Source: Marinomonas profundimaris
Lineage (GTDB): Bacteria > Pseudomonadota > Gammaproteobacteria > Pseudomonadales > Marinomonadaceae
Direction of reading: 5' to 3'
Assembly (NCBI RefSeq): GCF_000508165.1
Contig: NZ_AYOZ01000012.1
Span: 62,001-126,000 of the forward strand
DNA length: 64,000 nt
A model generated the notes under the pieces. The model had not been told where the DNA came from and ran no database searches. It saw nothing but the letters and a program-made list of their open reading frames with translations. Position numbers and translations under genes: made by a program. Shown here piece by piece: positions 26,511 to 33,780 of the stretch; position 1 is the stretch's first letter; every line of letters starts with the position of its first letter.

Positions 26511-26527
26511 GACAAGGATTTAAGAAG

Positions 26528-27019
26528 ATGACAAAAAAAATTGTAGTATTAGGTGTTTCGGGGTCAGGCAAATCTTTGATTGGCAAAAACATTGCCGACA
26601 AACTGGGATACCGTTTTTTCGATGGCGACGACTTTCACAGTCAAGCCAATGTCGACAAAATGCGCCAAGGCATTCCACTCACCGATGAAGACCGTAAAGA
26701 CTGGCTTGCCACGCTCAACACACTCTTAATCGACAACCCAACCGCCGTCATTGCATGCTCTGGATTAAAACCAGAATATCGCGCCATGCTGCGTCGCGGT
26801 TTGGACAATGTCACCATGATTTATCTAAAAGGCAGCATCGACACAATTTGGCAGCGCCACCAAAAGCGCGATGGTCATTATTTTAATGGTCGCGGCATGT
26901 TAGAAAGCCAATTTGCCACCTTGATAGAACCAACGGAAGACGAAGCGCTGGTGATTGATATTTCTCAAGAACCGGATGCGGTATTGAACGAAGCGCTGGC
27001 GTTGTTAGCGAATCAATAA
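26528..27019 (+). CDS. gntK: Gluconokinase
   Basis: This 163-residue P-loop kinase has the Walker A motif GVSGSGKS and the gluconokinase motifs FFDGDDFHSQANVDKMRQG, PLTDEDRKDWL and ACSGLKPEYRAMLR. It phosphorylates gluconate to 6-phosphogluconate with ATP. The ATG at 26528 matches the E. coli GntK start; the reading from 26477 would run through the second hairpin. Its position at the end of the TRAP operon and before gntR identifies the whole group as a gluconate regulon. Entner-Doudoroff genes are not in the window. Confidence 0.95.
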   Translation: MTKKIVVLGVSGSGKSLIGKNIADKLGYRFFDGDDFHSQANVDKMRQGIPLTDEDRKDWLATLNTLLIDNPTAVIACSGLKPEYRAMLRRGLDNVTMIYLKGSIDTIWQRHQKRDGHYFNGRGMLESQFATLIEPTEDEALVIDISQEPDAVLNEALALLANQ

Positions 27020-27054
27020 CCAAATGACGCAGAATAGCTGCCGATAGAAAATCC

Positions 27055-27094
27055 AAAAAAGAGGCGCTCCCAATTAGGTGGCGCCTCTTTTTTT
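27055..27094. terminator. Terminator after gntK
   Basis: Arms AAAAAAGAGGCGC (27055-27067) and GCGCCTCTTTTTT (27081-27093) give A and T runs on both strands. It separates gntK from gntR. Confidence 0.9.
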
Positions 27095-27190
27095 GACAAT
27101 AAGTAAACACTCACTGTCGATGAGTCTTCCTATTTTTGTTTACTTCCTGATCACTATTGTCTGTTTTTTTGTTTCTAGCCATGAATCGCT

Positions 27191-27213
27191 TATGATAATG
27201 TTACAGGTAACAA
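27191..27213 (+). promoter_or_regulatory. gntR promoter -10 with GntR operator 3
   Basis: The -10 candidate TATGAT (27191-27196) abuts ATGTTACAGGTAACAA (27198-27213), a third copy of the GntR operator. This implies autorepression. The operator ends four bases before the first possible ATG at 27217. Confidence 0.7.
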
Positions 27214-27216
27214 TTC

Positions 27217-28245
27217 ATGGATACGCCTCTTGATATGAAAAGCTCAGGTATGAAAAACAAACGCCCCACTCTACAAGACGTTGCAGATTTAGTTGGCGTC
27301 ACTAAGATGACGGTCAGCCGCTATCTCAGAAACCCCGATCAGGTTTCACCACCATTGCAAACCAAAATCGGCGAAGCATTAGACCATCTCGGCTACATTC
27401 CAAACCGAGCGCCAGATATTTTATCCAAGTCAAAAAGCCATGCCATTGGTGTCTTGGTGCCATCGTTAACCAACCAAGTCTTCGCGGAAGTGATTCGTGG
27501 TATTGAATCCGTATTAGAACCTGCAGGTTACCAAACCATGCTGGCTCACTATGGTTACAGCAAAGAAGCAGAAGAAAAGCGAATAGCGGCTTTATTGTCT
27601 TACAATGTAGACGGTTTGATCATTTCCGAAAGCTACCACACAGAACGTGTGCGTAAGATGCTCAGCGTCGCCGGTATTCCCGTGATTGAAATTATGGATT
27701 CGGTGTCTCCCGCCATCGAACAAGCCATCGGAATTGATAACCAAGCCGCCGCGTACGCCATGACCGAATGCATGATCCAAAAGGGGCATCGGAAAATTGT
27801 CTATTTCGCGGCCAGAATGGACCAAAGGACGTTGCAACGAATACGCGGTTATCAAACAGCCATGCACGATAACGGCTTAACTGAGATGTGTCTCAGTACA
27901 GACAGCGCGTCATCGTTTACACTGGGTGAACAATTCATGAAAGAAGCGTTAGCCAAACAGCCCGATACCGACGGTATTTTCTGCACCAACGATGACTTGG
28001 CCATCGGCGCGCTTTACGCGTGCCAAAAAGCGGGCATCAAAATCCCCGAAGAAATGGGCATCGCCGGTTTTCATGGTCACAATATCGCCAGAGTCATGGT
28101 GCCGCTTTTAGCCACCGTGATCACGCCACGGGAAGAAATGGGGCGCTTAGCCGCAGAGCATTTACTGTCTCGCTTACAAGGCAATCCTGTTTCACAGAAA
28201 ATTATCAACTTACCCTTTCAGATCGAACCGGGTGAAAGTATTTAA
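27217..28245 (+). CDS. gntR: Gluconate-operon repressor GntR (LacI family)
   Basis: This 342-residue LacI-family repressor aligns from its third ATG (27250, MKNKRPTLQDVADLVGVTKM) with E. coli GntR over its full length. Matching segments include MTVSRYLRNPDQVS, LGYIPNRAPDILS, PSLTNQVFAEVIRGIES and GIAGFHGHNIARVM. The helix-turn-helix covers about residues 17-37 of the long form. The start is open: 27217 and 27235 are also possible. Since the operator and -10 sit just upstream, 27250 is quite likely. It should bind the three operators described and release them with gluconate. Confidence 0.93.
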   Translation: MDTPLDMKSSGMKNKRPTLQDVADLVGVTKMTVSRYLRNPDQVSPPLQTKIGEALDHLGYIPNRAPDILSKSKSHAIGVLVPSLTNQVFAEVIRGIESVLEPAGYQTMLAHYGYSKEAEEKRIAALLSYNVDGLIISESYHTERVRKMLSVAGIPVIEIMDSVSPAIEQAIGIDNQAAAYAMTECMIQKGHRKIVYFAARMDQRTLQRIRGYQTAMHDNGLTEMCLSTDSASSFTLGEQFMKEALAKQPDTDGIFCTNDDLAIGALYACQKAGIKIPEEMGIAGFHGHNIARVMVPLLATVITPREEMGRLAAEHLLSRLQGNPVSQKIINLPFQIEPGESI

Positions 28246-28299
28246 GGGAACCGCAAACGCCAAAGCAAACCGTCAAAACACGGCCTTTTAAAACAAAAC

Positions 28300-28334
28300 C
28301 ACTTCTCATGAAACTGAGAAGTGTTATCATTAGC
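28300..28334 (+). promoter_or_regulatory. Inverted repeat and Fur-box candidate before fecB
   Basis: The window 28316-28334 matches 13 of 19 positions of the Fur consensus, including TTATCATTA. It overlaps a 9-base inverted repeat CACTTCTCA (28300-28308) / TGAGAAGTG (28315-28323), which may be a weak terminator for gntR. Confidence 0.5.
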
Positions 28335-28377
28335 GGAATCTTTCCATCACTTCTGATATCGACTAAGGCTGCTATTC

Positions 28378-29268
28378 ATGAAGCGCTTGCTTTGCCTCGC
28401 ATTCACTGCCCTTTCCATCTGTTTTTGCTCCCTTTCCCAAGCGGTTACCGTACAAGACAGCAAAGGAAATTTCACCCTTAACTACATTCCACAACGCATT
28501 GTCGTCTTAGAGTTTTCCTTTGCTGACGCCTTGGCATCGGTGAACGTGAGCCCCATCGGGATTGCCGACGACAAAGACCCTGAACGCGTGCTCAAACAAG
28601 TACGGGATGTCATTGGGAAATGGCAATCCGTAGGCACCCGTTCACAACCCAGCCTTGAAGTGATTTCGTCACTCAAGCCCGACCTAATTATTGCGGACAT
28701 CGGTCGCCATGAAGGCGTGTACGAAGATTTGAAAAAAATCGCACCGACTCTCATTCTGCCATCGCGTCGTGAAACCTACGAAGACAACCTAAAAGCCGCC
28801 GCGGTTATTGGCAAAGTGGTTGGCAAAGACCAAGAAATGACAGCACGTTTGGCCGAGCATAAGAACATCATGAAACACTATGCAGCTCAACTGCCCAAAG
28901 ACATCGGCGTTCAATTCGTCGTGGCGAGAGCAGACGATCTTTTCATGCACCCTGCTAATTCGTACGCGGGCGGTGTGATCAAAGCACTGGGATTGAAAAA
29001 CCCGTCTTTAGAAAAAGACGACAAACAGTCCAGTCGCCAAATTGGTCTAGAACAATTGCTCGCTATCAACCCGGATTATCTTATTGTTGGTACGTATGTG
29101 TCGCCAAACATTATCGATAAATGGGAAAAAGAACCGCTTTGGTCGGTGCTTAAAGTCGCTCGTAACCAACATGTCTTTAAAGTGAATGGTAATGTCTGGT
29201 CACGTTGTCGAGGCATTATGGCGGCCGAAAGCATCGCGGAAGATCTAACAAAGATTTTTACCCCATAA
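28378..29268 (+). CDS. Iron(III)-chelate ABC transporter, periplasmic binding protein (FecB-like)
   Basis: This 296-residue protein has a signal peptide (MKRLLCLAFTALSICF, cleavage near SQA) and the FecB/FhuD-type fold. YIPQRIVVLEFSFADALASV is the family N-lobe motif. KPDLIIADIGRH and INPDYLIVGTYV are the two-lobe hinge strands. It delivers ferric-dicitrate or a similar hydroxycarboxylate siderophore complex to the FecCD permease. It is the first gene of fecBCDE and follows a Fur-box candidate. The exact chelate is not certain. Confidence 0.85.
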   Translation: MKRLLCLAFTALSICFCSLSQAVTVQDSKGNFTLNYIPQRIVVLEFSFADALASVNVSPIGIADDKDPERVLKQVRDVIGKWQSVGTRSQPSLEVISSLKPDLIIADIGRHEGVYEDLKKIAPTLILPSRRETYEDNLKAAAVIGKVVGKDQEMTARLAEHKNIMKHYAAQLPKDIGVQFVVARADDLFMHPANSYAGGVIKALGLKNPSLEKDDKQSSRQIGLEQLLAINPDYLIVGTYVSPNIIDKWEKEPLWSVLKVARNQHVFKVNGNVWSRCRGIMAAESIAEDLTKIFTP

Positions 29269-29271
29269 CGT

Positions 29272-30276
29272 ATGCTGCGTTTTAAACACTTATCTTATCT
29301 AAGACAATGCGTGGTGTTGTTATTGGTGTTATTGCTCTTTGCCTGGCTGTCGCTATTCACTTGGTCAATTGTGCCAGTGAGTGCGTCTCAAGCCTTGATG
29401 GCGATAATGGCCCCCGATGACGCCATTATTGCGCATCATATCGTACTGGACATTCGTCTACCGCGCGTTTTGATCGCGGGCCTTGTCGGAGCTTGCTTGG
29501 CCGTTGCCGGAGCCATTATGCAAAGCCTTACTCGCAATCCATTAGCATCGCCTTCTGTATTGGGTGTGAATGCAGGCGCGGCGCTCGGTATGGCGGCAGT
29601 GTCAACCGTAACACCTTGGCTTGGCTTTTTCGGCATTTCTACGGCGGCCATTTTAGGCGGAGCCATCGCGTGGGGAATCGTCATGTTATTAGGAACCGCG
29701 TGGCGTGGTGGCAACGAGCATGGTCGCTTGGTGTTGGCCGGCGTGGCGGTCTCGGCGTTGTGCGCGGCTCTAATGAAAGCCATGATCATCCTTCATGAAG
29801 ATCAAGCTTCGGCCGTGTTGACTTGGCTCGCTGGCAGTGTGGCTGGTGCCAGTTGGCATCAATGGCAGCATTTTTGGCCAATCGCGTCGTTGAGTTTACT
29901 CGGTGCGTTTCTGATGAGTCCGACCTTAAACTTGTTAAATTTAGGGGATGACAACGCTCGCAGCTTAGGCGCCAAACTAGGTTGGACGCGGGTTATTTGC
30001 AGTCTTCTTGTCTTAGTTCTGGTGGGCAGTGCGTTAAGCATTGCTGGCGCGATCGCTTTTATCGGTTTGCTCGTTCCTCATATGTCGAAAGCCTTAGTGG
30101 GGCAAGACAACCGGAAAATTTTGCCTCTCACGGCCATCATGGGGGCGGCATTGGTGGTCATGGCCGACACTCTCAGTCGTGCCATTATTTACCCAACAGA
30201 AACCCCCGTTGGGGCGATTATTGCGCTTATTGGTGCACCATTTTTCATCTACATGGTCAGGACTCGAACCGCATGA
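29272..30276 (+). CDS. Iron(III)-chelate ABC transporter permease (FecC-like)
   Basis: This 334-residue FecCD-family permease has about nine to ten membrane segments. The motifs VLDIRLPRVLIAGLVGACLA, GAIMQSLTRNPLASPSVLGV and AGAIAFIGLLVPHMSK are standard. The last contains the cytoplasmic coupling loop to the ATPase. It begins three bases after the fecB stop, and its own stop overlaps the fecD start in ATGA. It forms the inner-membrane channel with FecD. Confidence 0.9.
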   Translation: MLRFKHLSYLRQCVVLLLVLLLFAWLSLFTWSIVPVSASQALMAIMAPDDAIIAHHIVLDIRLPRVLIAGLVGACLAVAGAIMQSLTRNPLASPSVLGVNAGAALGMAAVSTVTPWLGFFGISTAAILGGAIAWGIVMLLGTAWRGGNEHGRLVLAGVAVSALCAALMKAMIILHEDQASAVLTWLAGSVAGASWHQWQHFWPIASLSLLGAFLMSPTLNLLNLGDDNARSLGAKLGWTRVICSLLVLVLVGSALSIAGAIAFIGLLVPHMSKALVGQDNRKILPLTAIMGAALVVMADTLSRAIIYPTETPVGAIIALIGAPFFIYMVRTRTA

Positions 30277-31232
30277 AACCAATGGCGCTGTCTTTTCTTT
30301 TGTTTCTCATGGTACTGGTATTGGTCGCGATGAGCCTGTCTTTTGGCGCCGTTAGCTTGTCGCTGAATGAGATCATCAGCGGCTTTTCGCCCTCATCTGA
30401 ATTCTATTTTACCATTCATGAATATCGACTCCCCCGAACGCTATTGGCCGTATTGGTTGGCGGCATGATGGCGCTGTCTGGCGCGTTAGTCCAAGGTGTG
30501 ATTCGCAATCCATTGGCTTCACCCGATATTCTGGGCGTCAGTCATGGCGCCGGGTTGGCCGCTGTGGTTCTCATGACATTGTTTCCCCATGTGTCTGTGT
30601 ATTGGCTACCGTGGGCGGCACTGTGCGGTGGTTTATGCGCCGCGTTGTTGCTTTGGTTATTGTGCGGTTCTCACAGCAGTGCGATTAAGCTTGCGATTAC
30701 CGGGATCGCCATGGCCACACTTTACAGCAGCGTGGTCGATTTTTTGATGCTGACTCGACCGTTAGAAATAAACAACGCCTTACTCTGGTTAACAGGCAGT
30801 TTATGGGGACGAGGCTGGGATCAGGTCGCGATGATTTTGCCTTGGCTTAGCTTAGTGCCTGTGGCTTTCTGGCTGGCGAAACGCATGAACCTAGTGCAAT
30901 TAGGCGATGACGTTGCCACCAGCTTAGGCGTATCCATTCCCGTTACCCGTTTATTTGTCTTGGCTATTTCGGTTGGTATGACAGCGGCTTGTGTTTCTAT
31001 CTGTGGGCCCATTGGTTTTTTGGGACTTGTCGCACCGCATTTGGCGCGACGCTTGGTCGGCGGACGTCATCAAATCCTCTTACCTTGCGCCATTGTCGTC
31101 GGCATGACTTTGTTGCTCTTGGCGGACTTGGTTGCACGAACCATTGATCCGCCCATCGAACTGCCCGCTGGATTGATGACGGCCATTCTCGGCGCTCCGT
31201 ATTTTCTTTGGCTTCTCCTTAGGACAAAATGA
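30273..31232 (+). CDS. Iron(III)-chelate ABC transporter permease (FecD-like)
   Basis: This 319-residue protein begins at ATG 30273, overlapping the fecC stop by four bases. The open frame continues back to 29982, but that part overlaps fecC out of frame and is not coding. It shows EYRLPRTLLAVLVGGMMALS, GALVQGVIRNPLASPDILGV and CGPIGFLGLVAPHLAR, the paired FecCD motifs. It partners FecC and is followed by the ATPase three bases on. Confidence 0.9.
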   Translation: MKPMALSFLLFLMVLVLVAMSLSFGAVSLSLNEIISGFSPSSEFYFTIHEYRLPRTLLAVLVGGMMALSGALVQGVIRNPLASPDILGVSHGAGLAAVVLMTLFPHVSVYWLPWAALCGGLCAALLLWLLCGSHSSAIKLAITGIAMATLYSSVVDFLMLTRPLEINNALLWLTGSLWGRGWDQVAMILPWLSLVPVAFWLAKRMNLVQLGDDVATSLGVSIPVTRLFVLAISVGMTAACVSICGPIGFLGLVAPHLARRLVGGRHQILLPCAIVVGMTLLLLADLVARTIDPPIELPAGLMTAILGAPYFLWLLLRTK

Positions 31233-31235
31233 TTT

Positions 31236-32003
31236 ATGTCTCTTAGCACTCATGACTTATCGGTTGGCTATCACGATAAAGCCATCGTCAAACAGGTGAA
31301 TTTGTCCATTCCCGATGGCAAATTCATTGCACTGCTTGGACCAAATGGCTGCGGTAAATCCACACTATTAAAAGCCATCGCACGCATTTTGACCCCCCTG
31401 TCTGGGCAGGTCCATTGGCACGGCGAAAACCTACATAAGATTCCGTCCAACCAATTGGCGAAAAGCTTAGCACTATTGCCGCAAACCCAACCGATTCCAG
31501 AAGGCATTAAAGTATTCGATTTAATCGCCTACGGCCGCAGCCCTTACACTGGTTTTTGGGGAAGGCTAAATACTGAAGATAAGCGCATTATAGATCGCGT
31601 CATGCAAGAAACAGAAGTCACAGAATTGGCGGATCAGCTCGTGAGTGAATTGTCGGGTGGACAACGTCAGCGTGTTTGGCTGGCAATGACATTGGCGCAA
31701 GATACGCCGTATTTATTGCTAGACGAACCCACCACCTACATGGATCTCAGCCATCAAGTCGAGCTCATGCACTTGTTGCGAAAGCTAAACCAGCAAGGCA
31801 AAACCATCATCACGGTGCTGCACGATATCAACCAAGCAGCACGCTATTGCGACCATTTAATTGTCATGAAAGAAGGGGAAATCATTACCCAAGGTTCGCC
31901 TGACTCTGTTCTCACAAGAGACATGCTAAAGACGGTTTTTTCATTGAACGCTCAAATCCATCAAGATCCTATCGCGAAAACCCCAATGTGCGTGGTGGAA
32001 TAA
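31236..32003 (+). CDS. Iron(III)-chelate ABC transporter ATPase (FecE-like)
   Basis: This 255-residue ABC ATPase has Walker A GPNGCGKST, signature LSGGQRQRVWLAMTLAQ, Walker B YLLLDEPT and the switch histidine in VLHDINQAARY. Length and the motif YMDLSHQVELM match FecE/FhuC importers. It powers uptake through FecCD. It is the last gene of fecBCDE; no clear terminator follows before the fecI Fur box. Confidence 0.93.
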   Translation: MSLSTHDLSVGYHDKAIVKQVNLSIPDGKFIALLGPNGCGKSTLLKAIARILTPLSGQVHWHGENLHKIPSNQLAKSLALLPQTQPIPEGIKVFDLIAYGRSPYTGFWGRLNTEDKRIIDRVMQETEVTELADQLVSELSGGQRQRVWLAMTLAQDTPYLLLDEPTTYMDLSHQVELMHLLRKLNQQGKTIITVLHDINQAARYCDHLIVMKEGEIITQGSPDSVLTRDMLKTVFSLNAQIHQDPIAKTPMCVVE

Positions 32004-32076
32004 ACCTTATCCTGTCGCACTTTCACCTTCGATAAAAACGCCCAACATTGACAAAAAAACAACAATACAGTCTAAT

Positions 32077-32095
32077 GAGACACATTATCATTTAG
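32077..32095 (+). promoter_or_regulatory. Fur-box candidate before fecI
   Basis: This site matches 11 of 19 Fur consensus positions, with the core ATTATCATT. It lies 32 bases before the fecI start. Confidence 0.45.
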
Positions 32096-32126
32096 GTTTC
32101 ATAATTTTCGTTATAGGAGCGATTTC

Positions 32127-32654
32127 ATGCCGCAAAATGCGGATCCAAGAGCGCAGCAAAATGCAATGCACGCACTCTATTCAGATAACCACAGTTGGCT
32201 GTATACATGGATACGTAAGCGCTTAGACAATCAATTCGATGCGGCAGATTTAACTCAGGATACCTTTATGCGTATTCACTCTCGGCAGGAAGCAGACAAG
32301 ATCCATGAGCCTCGCGCCTACCTTGTCACCGTTGCAAAAGGCATTATTAGTCACTTTTATCGTCGAAAGTCGCTAGAAGACGCGTATTTAGAGTATGTCG
32401 CCTTACTTCCTGATCCTGTGACACGCTCTCAAGAACACGCTCACATCGTATTACAAACCCTCGAACAGGTTGATACACTTCTCAATGACTTACCTCATAA
32501 TGTAAAAAAAGTATTTTTGATGTCTCAGATCGAAGGCAAAAAGTACCAAGAAATCGCCGATGAAATGGGCCTCTCCCTGATCAGTATTAAACGCTATATG
32601 AAACAAGCCTATGTACAGTGCTTAACCTTAATGGAGGATGATTTTTTTGAATAA
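32127..32654 (+). CDS. ECF sigma factor, FecI type
   Basis: This 175-residue sigma-70 family protein has region 2 (DAADLTQDTFMRIHSRQ, RAYLVTVAKGIISHFYRR) and region 4 (LPHNVKKVFLMSQIEGKKYQ, EIADEMGLSLISIKRYM). It is the FecI group, which directs transcription of a TonB receptor gene after a surface signal relayed by FecR. Its end overlaps fecR. GGAG lies well upstream of the ATG. The expected target is the receptor gene at 33781. Confidence 0.9.
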   Translation: MPQNADPRAQQNAMHALYSDNHSWLYTWIRKRLDNQFDAADLTQDTFMRIHSRQEADKIHEPRAYLVTVAKGIISHFYRRKSLEDAYLEYVALLPDPVTRSQEHAHIVLQTLEQVDTLLNDLPHNVKKVFLMSQIEGKKYQEIADEMGLSLISIKRYMKQAYVQCLTLMEDDFFE

Positions 32655-33618
32655 AGTGAACACCACTGTCGCAAAGCATAGCCTTGAAAAAGCCGCCGAA
32701 TGGCTAATGAAATCAGAAGAAGCACCGCTGTCCTCAGAAGAACAAGCACAACTAGAACAATGGCAAGCGGCCAGTCCAGACAACACCAGAGCCTGGTTGC
32801 GCGCACAGCGCCTCATGGGGCAGGTAGAAACCTTACCAAAAGACATCGCCGCGGCGGTGCTTAACCGCCCAGACAATGAAGCTCGCCGTGTTGCCATCGG
32901 TAAACTTGCGCTGTTACTCGCCGCTGGCCCCGTTATTTGGGGCAGTTATAAAACTGTTGAAACTCAGCAATGGACCGCCGATTACCGCACCGCCAAGGGC
33001 GAAGTTCAAGACATCACATTGCCTGACGGCTCCTTAGTAAAGCTGAATACCGCGACCGCGTTTGATATGAACTTTGATCGCCACTCTCGCCTAATCACGC
33101 TAAGAGAAGGTGAAATACGATTACAAGCCGCGTCTGTAAACGCCAATGAATTTGGCCCACTGCGCATTCAAACGCATGAAGGCACATTGTCACCACATGG
33201 CAGCTTATTAACCATTCGACAATGTGAAGGAACCACTCAGCTTGCCGCTGTAAAAGGCGACGTTCACGTCGCACCTAGACTCGCCACCGCCACGGATGAC
33301 AAGGTTATCCAATCTGGCTATCAGGCACAATTATCCAGCTACGCGCTTTTATCAAGCCAGTTAATTACGCCAGAAACCAATGCATGGATCGATCGAATGC
33401 TGGCCGCTAATAAAATGCCACTGAAAGAATTTGCTCAAGAGGTTTCTCGTTATCGCCATGGCTTTTTACGTGTCTCGCCTGATGTGGAAAATTTAATGGT
33501 ATCAGGGTCTTTCCCTACGTCTAATACAGACACCATTTTGACCATGCTCACTCACACGTACCCCATTAAAGCGACACAACATTTAGGCGGTTACTGGGTC
33601 ACACTTGAAGCCGTTTAG
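32647..33618 (+). CDS. Anti-sigma / sigma regulator FecR
   Basis: I start this about 323-residue protein at TTG 32647, nine bases after GGAGG; an ATG at 32638 touches the GGAGG and could not use it. The cytoplasmic DUF4880 part (AAEWLMKSEEAPLSSEEQAQ) is followed by a membrane segment near LALLLAAGPVIWG. The periplasmic FecR domain has KGEVQDITLPDGSLVKLNT and ITLREGEIRLQ. It overlaps fecI, so the two are made together. FecR senses the loaded receptor through its STN domain and activates FecI. Confidence 0.9.
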   Translation: MNKVNTTVAKHSLEKAAEWLMKSEEAPLSSEEQAQLEQWQAASPDNTRAWLRAQRLMGQVETLPKDIAAAVLNRPDNEARRVAIGKLALLLAAGPVIWGSYKTVETQQWTADYRTAKGEVQDITLPDGSLVKLNTATAFDMNFDRHSRLITLREGEIRLQAASVNANEFGPLRIQTHEGTLSPHGSLLTIRQCEGTTQLAAVKGDVHVAPRLATATDDKVIQSGYQAQLSSYALLSSQLITPETNAWIDRMLAANKMPLKEFAQEVSRYRHGFLRVSPDVENLMVSGSFPTSNTDTILTMLTHTYPIKATQHLGGYWVTLEAV

Positions 33619-33683
33619 TAAAGAGGTAAAGCAGAATCCCTCCCCTGCAAAACACGATCTATTCACCCCCCACAAAAGTTAAT

Positions 33684-33702
33684 GACAATTATTTTCATTA
33701 TT
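33684..33702 (+). promoter_or_regulatory. Fur-box candidate before the TonB receptor gene
   Basis: This is the best of the three sites, with 14 of 19 matches to the Fur consensus, including GACAAT and TCATTAT. It lies about 80 bases before the receptor start. Confidence 0.55.
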
Positions 33703-33780
33703 ATTGATACCTTTTTTATTTTCGCGTGGCTTATTAAGTAGATAACAAATAACCCTATGATTATAAATAAGGAGGTAGCT

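Noticed and set aside
29982-30272. Long N-terminal extension of fecD
   Set aside because: It overlaps fecC out of frame and does not look like a permease; the ATG at 30273 in the ATGA overlap gives a normal FecD length.
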